Positions 25,670 to 33,055 of a DNA stretch of 53,083 nt are shown here, one piece after another. Under the pieces are notes generated by a model. The model did not search any database. It was not told where the DNA came from and was given only the letters and a program-made list of their open reading frames with translations. The translations under genes and the position numbers were made by a program. The first letter of the stretch is position 1; the number at the start of each line of letters is the position of its first letter. The DNA is from an uncultured Bacillota bacterium (lineage in GTDB: Bacteria > Bacillota > Dethiobacteria > DTU022 > UBA8154), in assembly GCA_937973635.1 (NCBI GenBank), contig CALJJZ010000007.1, positions 1-53,083 on the forward strand, in the 5' to 3' direction.

Positions 25670-26824
25670 TTATCTTTTCTTGCGCTCATGTTCGGGGTTG
25701 TTTTTTAAGGGGAAAAGGTCGGGGGCGGTTATTTTGTAAGAGAGGCTGGTACGGTTTTTTACGTCCATTTTTTTAAAGATATTTTGCATGTGCGTTTTTA
25801 CGGTATGGATGCTTAAAAAAAGGGAACGGGCGATCTCCTGGTTGCTGTATCCCTTAATCATAAGTTCCAGAATATCTAGCTCCCTTGAGGTCAGCTTTGC
25901 CTGCGACAGGGCGCTGTGCTTCCCGGTAATGTCTTTTTCCGTCGTCCCGTGGGGATTTCTTGCCTCCTCCGGGCAGAGGCAGGCCATGTACAGGGTATTG
26001 AAATGATAATCGTGGTGGAAAGAGGGGATGATGCGCAGCGTAAGTGAGGAAGTGCCGGTGGAGACCCGCTTTTTCAGGCCGCTTTGCCATTCTGTCCCCT
26101 CCAGCAGTTCCTGCAGGCATTTCTGTTGTGCCTCATAGGAGCTGCCTCCGCAAAATTCATGGCAGAAGATCCTTGCCCTTTCATTGCTGAAACAGATATT
26201 AAAATACTGGTCGAAGATCAACAACCCTACGGGAGATTCATTGGTATATTGTCCCAGGACGTCCCTTTGCTGCCGGGTGTTTTCCAGCAGCAGGTTATGG
26301 GTAAGGGTCCTGGAGATGTAAAAAGAGAGCTGCTGCAGCAGCTTTAATTCCTGCAGGGAGAAACCGGGTTCTTTCCTGGAGCGGAAAAGGCCGATCACGC
26401 CGGTTAACTTACCGTTGCTGCTTAAAAAGACCGCTATCTCGTGATAGATATCCTGCTTGCTCAGGAAATCATTATAGTATTCCGTCATCTCGAAATGTTG
26501 TCGGGGCATAAGGTCGTTTACGGTCACTATACTGGACTTTTCCGAAATGGAAAGCTTTTCCACAACCCTCTGGGGCGCGAAAACATCTTTCTGATAAAAA
26601 TAGCGGCAATAAATATCGCAGAAATAATCATCGATATTGAGCGTTACCGGTGCGACCATATTCCCCCCGGGGTCAATAAGGAAAAAGGAAGCCCTCTGAT
26701 AGCCAAAATGCTCTTGCAGGGAAATTAGCACCTGTTTTTGAAAATGCTCTGATTCGACCATGATTTTTTCAAGAAAATGCAGCATTTTAGAGGTGCTGTT
26801 GTTTAAATGGCGCACGCCTGGCAT
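25670..26824 (-). CDS. LuxR-type transcriptional regulator with N-terminal sensor domains
   Basis: The 384-residue protein ends with a LuxR helix-turn-helix: LTSRELDILELMIKGYSNQE and IARSLFLSIHTVKTHMQNIF near residues 310-350. The first 170 residues have a GAF-like pattern (FGYQRASFFLIDPGGN; AVFLSSNGKLTGVIGLFRSR), and residues about 195-295 resemble a PAS-like segment (ESPVGLLIFDQYFNICFSNERA). No receiver domain is present, so it probably binds a small ligand directly. It lies upstream of the aminotransferase-ald-AOR genes in the same direction and divergent from the APC permease, so it is the natural candidate regulator of both. Confidence 0.85.
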   Translation of the reverse strand: MPGVRHLNNSTSKMLHFLEKIMVESEHFQKQVLISLQEHFGYQRASFFLIDPGGNMVAPVTLNIDDYFCDIYCRYFYQKDVFAPQRVVEKLSISEKSSIVTVNDLMPRQHFEMTEYYNDFLSKQDIYHEIAVFLSSNGKLTGVIGLFRSRKEPGFSLQELKLLQQLSFYISRTLTHNLLLENTRQQRDVLGQYTNESPVGLLIFDQYFNICFSNERARIFCHEFCGGSSYEAQQKCLQELLEGTEWQSGLKKRVSTGTSSLTLRIIPSFHHDYHFNTLYMACLCPEEARNPHGTTEKDITGKHSALSQAKLTSRELDILELMIKGYSNQEIARSLFLSIHTVKTHMQNIFKKMDVKNRTSLSYKITAPDLFPLKNNPEHERKKR

Positions 26825-27036
26825 CTTGAATCATCCTTCTGGGTGGTATGATTGGAAATTGTAAACCCGAAGATGTTTATTTTTAATTAATTATTACATA
26901 TTCTATTTTCATTATCAAGGAAAAATTCAAACAGTGAAATTGTTTTTCAAAATTACCCAAGGCCGGTTAAAAAACTATTTTACTGTAATTTTAGAACCCT
27001 GCTCCGTATGCTGAGAAATATGGTACTTTTTACTGA

Positions 27037-27067
27037 TTGACATGCCAACAACAGGTGTTGTTAATAT
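27037..27067 (+). promoter_or_regulatory. Permease promoter with palindromic operator
   Basis: In the 348-base AT-rich gap between the divergent regulator and permease genes, TTGACA (27037-27042) and a TAATAT box (27062-27067, 19-base spacer) form a candidate promoter. Between them lies AACAACA-GG-TGTTGTT (27047-27062), a perfect 7-base inverted repeat. A protein bound there would cover the promoter. I see no gene or RNA motif in the rest of the gap. Confidence 0.55.
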
Positions 27068-27172
27068 TAAGACAAATTAAAATAGTAGATATAATAAATG
27101 TTAACATTGTAATTTAAAAGATATGGCTGAAGCTATATCTAGCTGGTAAAAAGAAAGGGAGGTTGCTGCTAG

Positions 27173-28582
27173 ATGGAAGGCGGACAATTAAAAAGGTCGA
27201 TGGGGTTGGGGGCCTGTATGGCTACGGCTATGGGCCTTGTGGTTGCGTCAACAACACTGGTGATGCTGGGTCAGGGATTTGGTATTGCCGGGCCGGGTTT
27301 TATCATTCCCATGATTGTCGCCATGGTCCTTAATCTGCTGGTTGCTTTCTCCTTTGCCGAGCTTTCTGCCCTTATTCCCAGGGCCGGGGGCATTAATCAT
27401 TATACCCTGCCCGCCCTGGGCCCTTTTGCCGGGCTCTTCTCAGTCCTGGCCGGTTATTTGATCGTAAACATCTTTGCTGGCAGCGCTGAATCAGCCATAC
27501 CTGGCCTTGTTTTCCATGAGGTCTTTGCCCCCTGGATGGATCCCAGGGTTTTCTCCATTGGTATGATTTTAATTTTAATGCTGATTAACATCAGAGGCAT
27601 AGATTTCTTTGCCTGGTTGCAGATTGCCCTTACGGCTGCTCTAATCGGTTCCCTTGTGATCCTGGGCCTTATCGGCCTTCTGGGCCTGGGCAGCGGTGAG
27701 CCGGTGGCCACCTCCTTGGAAACTTTTAACCCCATGGGTTGGAGTGTCCTGGGATTGACGGCCCTGGCTTTCTGGCTGTTTATCGGCATTGAATTTGTCT
27801 GTCCCCTGGCGGAAGAGATTAAGAAACCCAAAATCTATATCCCCATAGCCATGATTGGCGGACTTTTGATCATCCTCGTGGCCAAGATAATTTACGGTTA
27901 CGCCGCCATAATGTATGTTCCCCTCGCCGAGCTGGCTGCTTCCACCTCCCCCCATGTTGATGCCGGATATGCCATCTTGGGGCGTACAGGGCAGGTCTGG
28001 ATGGGAATAACTACTATTCTGGCCGCCCTGGCAACGGTTAATGCCCTTACGGCAGCTATTCCCAGGATGGTTTATGGGCTGGCCAAAGAAGGGCAGTTCC
28101 CGAAAATTTTTTCCGCTTTAAGCCGCTGGCAGACACCCTGGCTGGCCATTGTCTTTGCCAGCATGCTGTTTATGGTTCCCATTATTATCGGTATTGCTAC
28201 CATTGAAAGGATTGTCATTTTTATCCTGGCCGGTGTTTTCAGCTGGTTTATTACCTACATCATCGCTCACTTGAACGTCATCATCCTGCGCTATAAATAT
28301 CCCAACCTTAAACGTTCCTTTCAATCTCCTCTGGGAATTGTCCCACAGGTCTTAGGTATTGTGGCCATGATCTATATGATGCTTAATATCTTCCCCGAAC
28401 CGGAGATAAAGGCCCAGATCTATGTTTTTGCCTTGATCTTCCTGGCGATTGCCGCTGTTTTTTCCGCCCTTTGGGTCAAATTTGTAATGAAAAAAGGCCT
28501 TTTTGCCTTAACCCCTATCGCAGCATTGACAGAGGATTTAGCCCTGGATCTGGAGGAGGAGACGCCTTCCCTGAGGAGGTAA
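27173..28582 (+). CDS. APC-superfamily amino acid/amine permease
   Basis: The 469-residue integral membrane protein has about 12 hydrophobic segments and APC features: the TM1 loop MGLGACMATAMGLVVASTTL, LSALIPRAGGINHYTLPALG in TM2-3, FWLFIGIEFVCPLAEEIKKPKIYIP in TM6, and RMVYGLAKEGQFPKIF after TM8. Such carriers take up amino acids or amines. GGGAGG at 27157-27162 is about 10 bases before the ATG. It is divergent from the LuxR regulator and the aminotransferase block, so it probably imports that pathway's substrate. Confidence 0.9.
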   Translation: MEGGQLKRSMGLGACMATAMGLVVASTTLVMLGQGFGIAGPGFIIPMIVAMVLNLLVAFSFAELSALIPRAGGINHYTLPALGPFAGLFSVLAGYLIVNIFAGSAESAIPGLVFHEVFAPWMDPRVFSIGMILILMLINIRGIDFFAWLQIALTAALIGSLVILGLIGLLGLGSGEPVATSLETFNPMGWSVLGLTALAFWLFIGIEFVCPLAEEIKKPKIYIPIAMIGGLLIILVAKIIYGYAAIMYVPLAELAASTSPHVDAGYAILGRTGQVWMGITTILAALATVNALTAAIPRMVYGLAKEGQFPKIFSALSRWQTPWLAIVFASMLFMVPIIIGIATIERIVIFILAGVFSWFITYIIAHLNVIILRYKYPNLKRSFQSPLGIVPQVLGIVAMIYMMLNIFPEPEIKAQIYVFALIFLAIAAVFSALWVKFVMKKGLFALTPIAALTEDLALDLEEETPSLRR

Positions 28583-28625
28583 AAGTCTTTGTCGCCGCCT
28601 CTGCCGGCCCTGTGCTGCCCGGAAG

Positions 28626-29090
28626 CTAAGCACGGGGATAAGCCTTAAAGAGGGGCAGCAGTATGGCCATGAGCGTATGGGTAAGAATGGCCAGGGGGAA
28701 GGTATAAAAATCTTTCCAGCGGATGTTTTCCCACATGCCCATCAGCCGCAGCCTCTTCTGGGTAAAGGTAGCGGCCGCGGCAAAAAGCAGGATGTAGGCG
28801 CTTTTCAGCAGCCGGCTTTTGGCTGCGGGGAAAAAATTGGCAAAGAGGATGGCTGGGGGGATCCAGGCCAGGGCGGTGAAGAGGGGAATACCGGTAAGGA
28901 AGAGATCGCCGGGCAGCTTCCAGAGCTTTAATTTGCCTACGCATACTGCATTTAAAACAACAGCCTGCACGAAACCCAGCCAGAAGCCGAAGGGAGAGAG
29001 TCTGGGCCCCCGCCTGGGCGGGATAAGCATAAAGATAACCAGATACAGGAAGAGCGTAAAGAGCACCCAGTTGCGCGTCGGTTTGGGCAT
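28626..29090 (-). CDS. Hypothetical membrane protein (CBO0543-like)
   Basis: The 154-residue product has four to five hydrophobic segments (about residues 8-24, 32-50, 65-85, 93-108 and 130-148). The pattern of short helices with GFWLGFVQAVVLNAV and FPLAILTHTLMAILLPLF resembles small Clostridia/Bacillus membrane proteins of the CBO0543 group, whose function is unknown. It converges with the APC permease gene and ends the minus-strand run that starts at 32881. Confidence 0.7.
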   Translation of the reverse strand: MPKPTRNWVLFTLFLYLVIFMLIPPRRGPRLSPFGFWLGFVQAVVLNAVCVGKLKLWKLPGDLFLTGIPLFTALAWIPPAILFANFFPAAKSRLLKSAYILLFAAAATFTQKRLRLMGMWENIRWKDFYTFPLAILTHTLMAILLPLFKAYPRA

Positions 29091-29215
29091 GGCAGATAAA
29101 GCACCCCTCTGGCAGGCATTAAGAAGCGAACAATTTTTATAGCTTTTATATTATGGCTTAAACTTATGCTTTCATACAGAAAGATGCAGAAATGCAGGGA
29201 AGCAGGAGCGAGGAT

Positions 29216-30358
29216 TTAATTTGTTTGCGTTGGTGGCCGCTCGCCGTAATACTGGTAATAATAAACCTTGATATTGCCGTTATACAGCTTTCTTTTGCGC
29301 TGGGCCGGGGAGCCGTAAAGGGCTTCAAAATTTTCCGCTGCCGTGAGCACATAGACAGACCAGGTCGGCTCTGCCCGGAAGATCCTGCCTAGCGTCCTGT
29401 AAATATCCTTAATTTCTGCGGGGCGGCCCAGCCTTTCGCCGTAGGGCGGGTTAGTGACTAAAACGCCGTATTTCCCCGGCGGCCGAACCTGTGCCACCTC
29501 CCTGACAGCAAATTCCAGGCAATCGTCTACCCCGGCGGCAAAGGCGTTTTCCCTGGCCAGGGCGATGGCTTTTTTGTCCATATCGGAGGCAAAAATTTTG
29601 AGGGGCGTTTTCTGGTCGATGGCGCTGAAAGCCTCCTTTCTGGCCTCTTTCCAGAGATTGCCGCTTAAACAGGGCCATGCTTCTGCGGCGAATTTGCGGT
29701 TTAAACCGGGAGCGATGTTGCGCCCTATCAGCGCAGCCTCAATGGGGATTGTCCCCGAGCCGCAGAAAGGATCCAGCAGGATCCGCTCCTTGTTCCAGTA
29801 GCTCAATTGCACCATGGCTGCGGCCAGCGTCTCCTTGAGGGGGGCTTCGCCCCCTTCCTGGCGATAGCCCCGCTTGTGCAGGCCGGCACCACTGGTATCT
29901 ATGGTTAGCGTAGCCACGTCGTTCAGCAAAGCTACCTGGATGGTAAAAGGGGGACCCGTCTCTGCAAACCATTCCAGGGCATATTTTTGCTTGAGTTTTT
30001 CCACCACTGCCTTTTTTACAATGGCCTGGCAGTCGGAGATGCTGTAGAGCTGGGATTTGACAGATTTGCCGTTTACGGTAAACTTGCCGTCTCTGGTGAT
30101 CCATTCATCCCAGGGCAGGGCCCTGGTTTTTTCAAAAAGCTCCTCAAAGCTAAGGGCTTTAAACTCGCCCATTTTTAAAAGCAGCCGGTCGGCGGACCTT
30201 AACCAGAGGTTGGCCCTGGCTATGGCTTTTTCATCGGCGCTGAAAACAATCTTGCCGTCGGAAACATTTGTCTTTGTGTAACCAAGGCTGTGCAGCTCCC
30301 TTTTAACCACAGCCTCCAGGCCAAAAGTGGCCGTTGCTATGAGTTTCAACCCGGACAT
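29216..30358 (-). CDS. THUMP-domain class I SAM-dependent RNA methyltransferase (RlmL/YpsC-like)
   Basis: The 380-residue protein has an N-terminal THUMP RNA-binding domain (LIATATFGLEAVVKRELHSLG; about residues 1-160), a SAM-binding site at LLDPFCGSGTIPIEAALI near residue 195 and the N6/N2-methylase motif VLVTNPPYGERLG near residue 305. This arrangement matches the RlmL N-terminal half, YpsC group, that makes N2-methylguanosine in 23S rRNA or tRNA. ATG at 30358 follows GTGAGGAGCAGG; an in-frame upstream start at 30373 precedes the ribosome site. Confidence 0.92.
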   Translation of the reverse strand: MSGLKLIATATFGLEAVVKRELHSLGYTKTNVSDGKIVFSADEKAIARANLWLRSADRLLLKMGEFKALSFEELFEKTRALPWDEWITRDGKFTVNGKSVKSQLYSISDCQAIVKKAVVEKLKQKYALEWFAETGPPFTIQVALLNDVATLTIDTSGAGLHKRGYRQEGGEAPLKETLAAAMVQLSYWNKERILLDPFCGSGTIPIEAALIGRNIAPGLNRKFAAEAWPCLSGNLWKEARKEAFSAIDQKTPLKIFASDMDKKAIALARENAFAAGVDDCLEFAVREVAQVRPPGKYGVLVTNPPYGERLGRPAEIKDIYRTLGRIFRAEPTWSVYVLTAAENFEALYGSPAQRKRKLYNGNIKVYYYQYYGERPPTQTN

Positions 30359-30380
30359 AAACCTGCTCCTCACGGTATCT

Positions 30381-31124
30381 TTAAACGGTTTTTCCCTGTT
30401 GTTGTTTCCGCAGACGGGAGAAGTACGGGTTTAAAAATTCTTGGTATTGCCGGGCGCTGAGTATTTCCCGGGCAATAAAATCTGCGGTTTCAGGGGATAT
30501 TTCGCCTTGTTGCGACAGCTCCTCACCGGCTTTTTTAATGGCGGCAAACTTTTCATCATATTTGCGGGGGACGAAAGCGAGGCCGCTGGCAGGCAGGAGT
30601 ATTTCCCCGGCCCTTTGCCAGTACAGGTTGCGGCAGATGGCCCGGAAATGGCTGCGTATCTGCGCGAAGTTGTCCGCCTCGGAGAAGCCGCAGCAGGAGA
30701 GGAGTAACGCCCGAGGGCGGCGCTCCCCGGCCTGAAGCAGGGGATGGCGGCAATGGCCCTCGGCGTCCACGCTGATGAGGGGATCAAACATGGGGATTAT
30801 CCTGTCCAGGACCACCTTGGTCTGGGCGCTGAAGCCGTCCACGTAAACGGGGCTGGCCAAAATAATCAGGTCTGCCTGGTCCAGCTCGCGGCGAGTTTCC
30901 GCCATATCGTCTTCGATGGCGCAGATGCCGGGAGTCTTAAACCAGCAGGTATAGCAGCCGCGGCAGTAAGCGATCTGCATAAGGTGGGGGAAAAAAACGC
31001 GGCTCTGCTCCGGGGCCAGCCCTTCCAGGAATTTGTCCAGCATCCTCTGGGTTAGTGAGTTTTCTTCAGGCCTCCCCGCCCTGGAAGAACCGCAAACGGC
31101 GACAACTTTTTTAAATTCGGACAT
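30381..31124 (-). CDS. NAD(P)H-dependent oxidoreductase, flavodoxin-like iron-sulfur flavoprotein
   Basis: The 247-residue protein has the FMN reductase fold: VVAVCGSSRAGRPEENSLTQRM at the phosphate loop, LIILASPVYVDGFSAQTKVVLDRI in the middle, and a cluster-like Cys set CRGCYTCWFKTPGICAIEDDM near residues 54-75, as in iron-sulfur flavoproteins and related multimeric flavodoxins. It probably moves electrons between FMN and an iron-sulfur centre. It sits 14 bases after the enoyl-CoA hydratase gene and 22 bases before the methyltransferase gene, so co-transcription is likely. Confidence 0.88.
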   Translation of the reverse strand: MSEFKKVVAVCGSSRAGRPEENSLTQRMLDKFLEGLAPEQSRVFFPHLMQIAYCRGCYTCWFKTPGICAIEDDMAETRRELDQADLIILASPVYVDGFSAQTKVVLDRIIPMFDPLISVDAEGHCRHPLLQAGERRPRALLLSCCGFSEADNFAQIRSHFRAICRNLYWQRAGEILLPASGLAFVPRKYDEKFAAIKKAGEELSQQGEISPETADFIAREILSARQYQEFLNPYFSRLRKQQQGKTV

Positions 31125-31138
31125 GGTTATCCTCCTGT

Positions 31139-31930
31139 TTATCTCCCTTTAAATTCAGGTTTTCTCCTGGCCAGGAAGGCTTCCACAGCCTCTTTATGAT
31201 CTTCTGTCTTCAGGCAGAAAGCCTGGGTCTTGATCTCGTACTGGAGTATCTCTTCAAAGAGGCCTGTTACAGATTGGTTGAGCCCTTTTCTGGTTTTCCG
31301 CACTGCCAGAGAGGGAAAGGCCCCGATGCGGGCCGCCATCTGTAAGGCCTTTTCTTCCAGCTGTTTGTCGGGGACAATGGCGTTAACCATGCCGATGCGC
31401 TCCGCTTCCGGCGCTTTGATCCTCCTGCAGGTAAGGATCAACTCCCTGGCCCGGGCCGGCCCCACAAGCCTGGGCAGGGTATAAAGCAGGCCCAGGTCCG
31501 GGATGATCCCCATGGCCACAAATTCTGCACCAAAGACGGCGTTCTCCGAAGCCAGGCGTATGTCCCCCAGCAGTGCCAGAGAGAGCCCCACACCCAGGCA
31601 GTAGCCGCGCACGGCGACGATGGTGGGTACTTCCAGGTTGTTGAACTGCTTGCCCAGGGCGAGCAGCTGGGCAAGGGCCTGTTCCAGGGGAGGCCCCGCT
31701 TCCAGGTTTTGAAGGTACTGGAGCAACTCCATATCCCCGCCTGCGGAAAAAGCCTTGCCATTCCCTTTAATTACCATGGCCCGTACGCTTTCGTTGGCTT
31801 CGGCTGTCTGCAGCGCCTCCTGTATTTCTGCGAACATGCGCAGGGTAAAGCTGTTCAGTTTTTCTGGCCGGTTCAAGGCCAAAACGGCGACGTTTCCTTT
31901 TATTTCCCACTCCAATGTTTCAAAGGGCAT
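31139..31930 (-). CDS. Enoyl-CoA hydratase/isomerase (crotonase) family protein
   Basis: The 263-residue protein has the crotonase fold: VAVLALNRPEKLNSFTLRM, the first oxyanion-hole segment KAFSAGGDMELL, VAVRGYCLGVGLSLALLGD for the second, and ENAVFGAEFVAMGIIPDLGLLYTLPRL. The two catalytic Glu positions of classical hydratase are not clearly both present, so an isomerase or other crotonase activity is possible. No other beta-oxidation genes adjoin it. ATG at 31930 lies downstream of a TATAAT box. Confidence 0.9.
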   Translation of the reverse strand: MPFETLEWEIKGNVAVLALNRPEKLNSFTLRMFAEIQEALQTAEANESVRAMVIKGNGKAFSAGGDMELLQYLQNLEAGPPLEQALAQLLALGKQFNNLEVPTIVAVRGYCLGVGLSLALLGDIRLASENAVFGAEFVAMGIIPDLGLLYTLPRLVGPARARELILTCRRIKAPEAERIGMVNAIVPDKQLEEKALQMAARIGAFPSLAVRKTRKGLNQSVTGLFEEILQYEIKTQAFCLKTEDHKEAVEAFLARRKPEFKGR

Positions 31931-31973
31931 TCCTTATCCCCCTTAATTTATGGTCCTTTACACGCCAATTATA

Positions 31974-31993
31974 ATTATACCATGGACTGTCCA
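31974..31993 (-). promoter_or_regulatory. Promoter -10 with adjacent palindrome, enoyl-CoA hydratase gene
   Basis: On the minus strand TATAAT (31979-31974) is preceded by TGG, an extended -10 form. TGGAC-A-GTCCA (31993-31983) is a perfect 5-base inverted repeat 3 bases upstream of the -10 box, inside the spacer region, so it could be an operator. Confidence 0.5.
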
Positions 31994-32083
31994 GAAAAAT
32001 GACCTGCAAGGGGCAGACGGTGCAAGACTTCGCCTGTTCCGGCAGCGTAGACCACCAGGTTCCAGGCGCTGCCAAATTTGCTC

Positions 32084-32494
32084 TTACTGGCGGCTCCATT
32101 CGAGGATCTTCTGCCACTGGGCGTCGCTGACGGGCAGGACGGAAAGGCGGGGCAGGCGTACCAGTTCCCAGTCTGGGAAGAGGCCGCTTTCTTTGATTTC
32201 TTTTAGGGTCACGGGACGGGCCAGAGGCCGGCGGGCGGCGACGCGAAATACCAGGGTGGCGGGGCCGCCCGCTTCGCCGGGCAGAGTATAGGGGGCGGCC
32301 GTTATCTCCCCGATTCCCCTGATAGCCCGTTCGCTGCCCGTGTGGTAGATAAAGACGGCATCTCCGCGCTGCATGCGCCTGATCTGGCGCAGCGCCGCCG
32401 GGGCCCTGACTCCGTCCCAGACAGTTTCCCCTTCTCTCACGAGGTCTTCCCAGGCATATTCTGCTGCCTCTGTTTTTAACAACCAGCGGGCCAA
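32084..32494 (-). CDS. EVE-domain protein
   Basis: The 136-residue single-domain protein shows EVE/PUA-like motifs: MARWLLKTEAAEYAWEDLVREG, VWDGVRAPAALRQIRRMQRGDAVFIYHTGSERAIRGIGEI, and the C-terminal VRLPRLSVLPVSD. EVE domains bind modified bases in RNA or DNA. The start is TTG at 32494 with AAGGAGGTCA about 8 bases upstream. It lies 36 bases after the ArsC-like selenoprotein gene and probably shares its transcript. Confidence 0.88.
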   Translation of the reverse strand: MARWLLKTEAAEYAWEDLVREGETVWDGVRAPAALRQIRRMQRGDAVFIYHTGSERAIRGIGEITAAPYTLPGEAGGPATLVFRVAARRPLARPVTLKEIKESGLFPDWELVRLPRLSVLPVSDAQWQKILEWSRQ

Positions 32495-32530
32495 ACTTTT
32501 TATGACCTCCTTAAGGTTTACCCCTGCTTT

Positions 32531-32881
32531 TTACTGCTGCAGCAGGGCCTCCAGCTGCTCCGGTTTGAAGCCGACCACCAGTTTTTCTCCGTCGGTGAAC
32601 AGGGGCCTAAACATGATTTGGGGCTGCTCCTGCAGCAGTCTGGCCGCTTCTGTATCGGAGAGGCTCTCCGGCGCCACGTCCAGGTTTTTCAGGGCCTTGC
32701 TTTTTGGGTTGATCAGCTCCGCCACAGAAAGGCCGCCCAGTTTGGCCAGGTGTAAAAGCTCTGCTTCCGTGGGGGGTTCTTTTAATATATTCCTGTACAC
32801 ATAAGCCACTTGTTTGGCTGAAAGCCACGCTTTTGCCTTTTGACAGGTGGTTCAAGTGGGGAAACAGTAAAATTCCAGCAT
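32531..32881 (-). CDS. ArsC/Spx-family thiol oxidoreductase, selenoprotein with in-frame TGA
   Basis: Reading through one TGA (32854-32852) gives a 116-residue protein of normal length for the YffB/YusI branch of the ArsC/Spx thioredoxin-fold family. It begins MLEFYCFPT, then the TGA residue, then TTCQKAKAWLSAKQV, and ends with FRPLFTDGEKLVVGFKPEQLE. The TGA replaces exactly the first Cys of the CxxC active site, giving U-T-T-C with selenocysteine at position 10. The ATG at 32881 is preceded by AAGGCGGT. A hairpin of the bacterial SECIS type follows the TGA. Without read-through, only a start at 32809 is left, which loses the active site. Function beyond thiol redox chemistry is unknown. Confidence 0.88.
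32816..32837 (-). promoter_or_regulatory. Bacterial SECIS hairpin
   Basis: On the minus strand the mRNA can fold GGC-A-AAAGC-GUG-GCUUU-CA-GCC: a 5-pair upper stem, a small internal loop and a 3-pair lower stem. The apical loop is GUG. Its first base lies 24 nt after the TGA (23 nt between), inside the 16-37 nt window described for bacterial SECIS elements, with G at the first loop position as expected for SelB recognition. Confidence 0.8.
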
Positions 32882-32910
32882 TGTTACTTACCGCCTTTTC
32901 AGGTTTTTCC

Positions 32911-32944
32911 CCCGACCGGCTTGCCATAACGGCAGTCGGCCGGT
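32911..32944. repeat. Hairpin in the leader of the ArsC-like gene
   Basis: CCGGC (32916-32920) and GCCGG (32939-32943) enclose an inner TGCC/GGCA stem. On the plus strand it is followed by TTATTATTATTTT and resembles a terminator, although no plus-strand gene precedes it. On the minus strand it lies in the probable 5' leader, about 30 bases before the start codon. A TTGACA at 32987-32982 could be the -35 box; the -10 is weak. Confidence 0.45.
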
Positions 32945-33055
32945 TATTATTATTTTATAATTAACAGTTTCCGTTACGCGGTGTCAAGCTAAAAAAACTC
33001 TGGCCTCAAAAAAAACCTGAAGGTGCCGGGTGGTGCCGCAGAGGGGGGATAGCTT

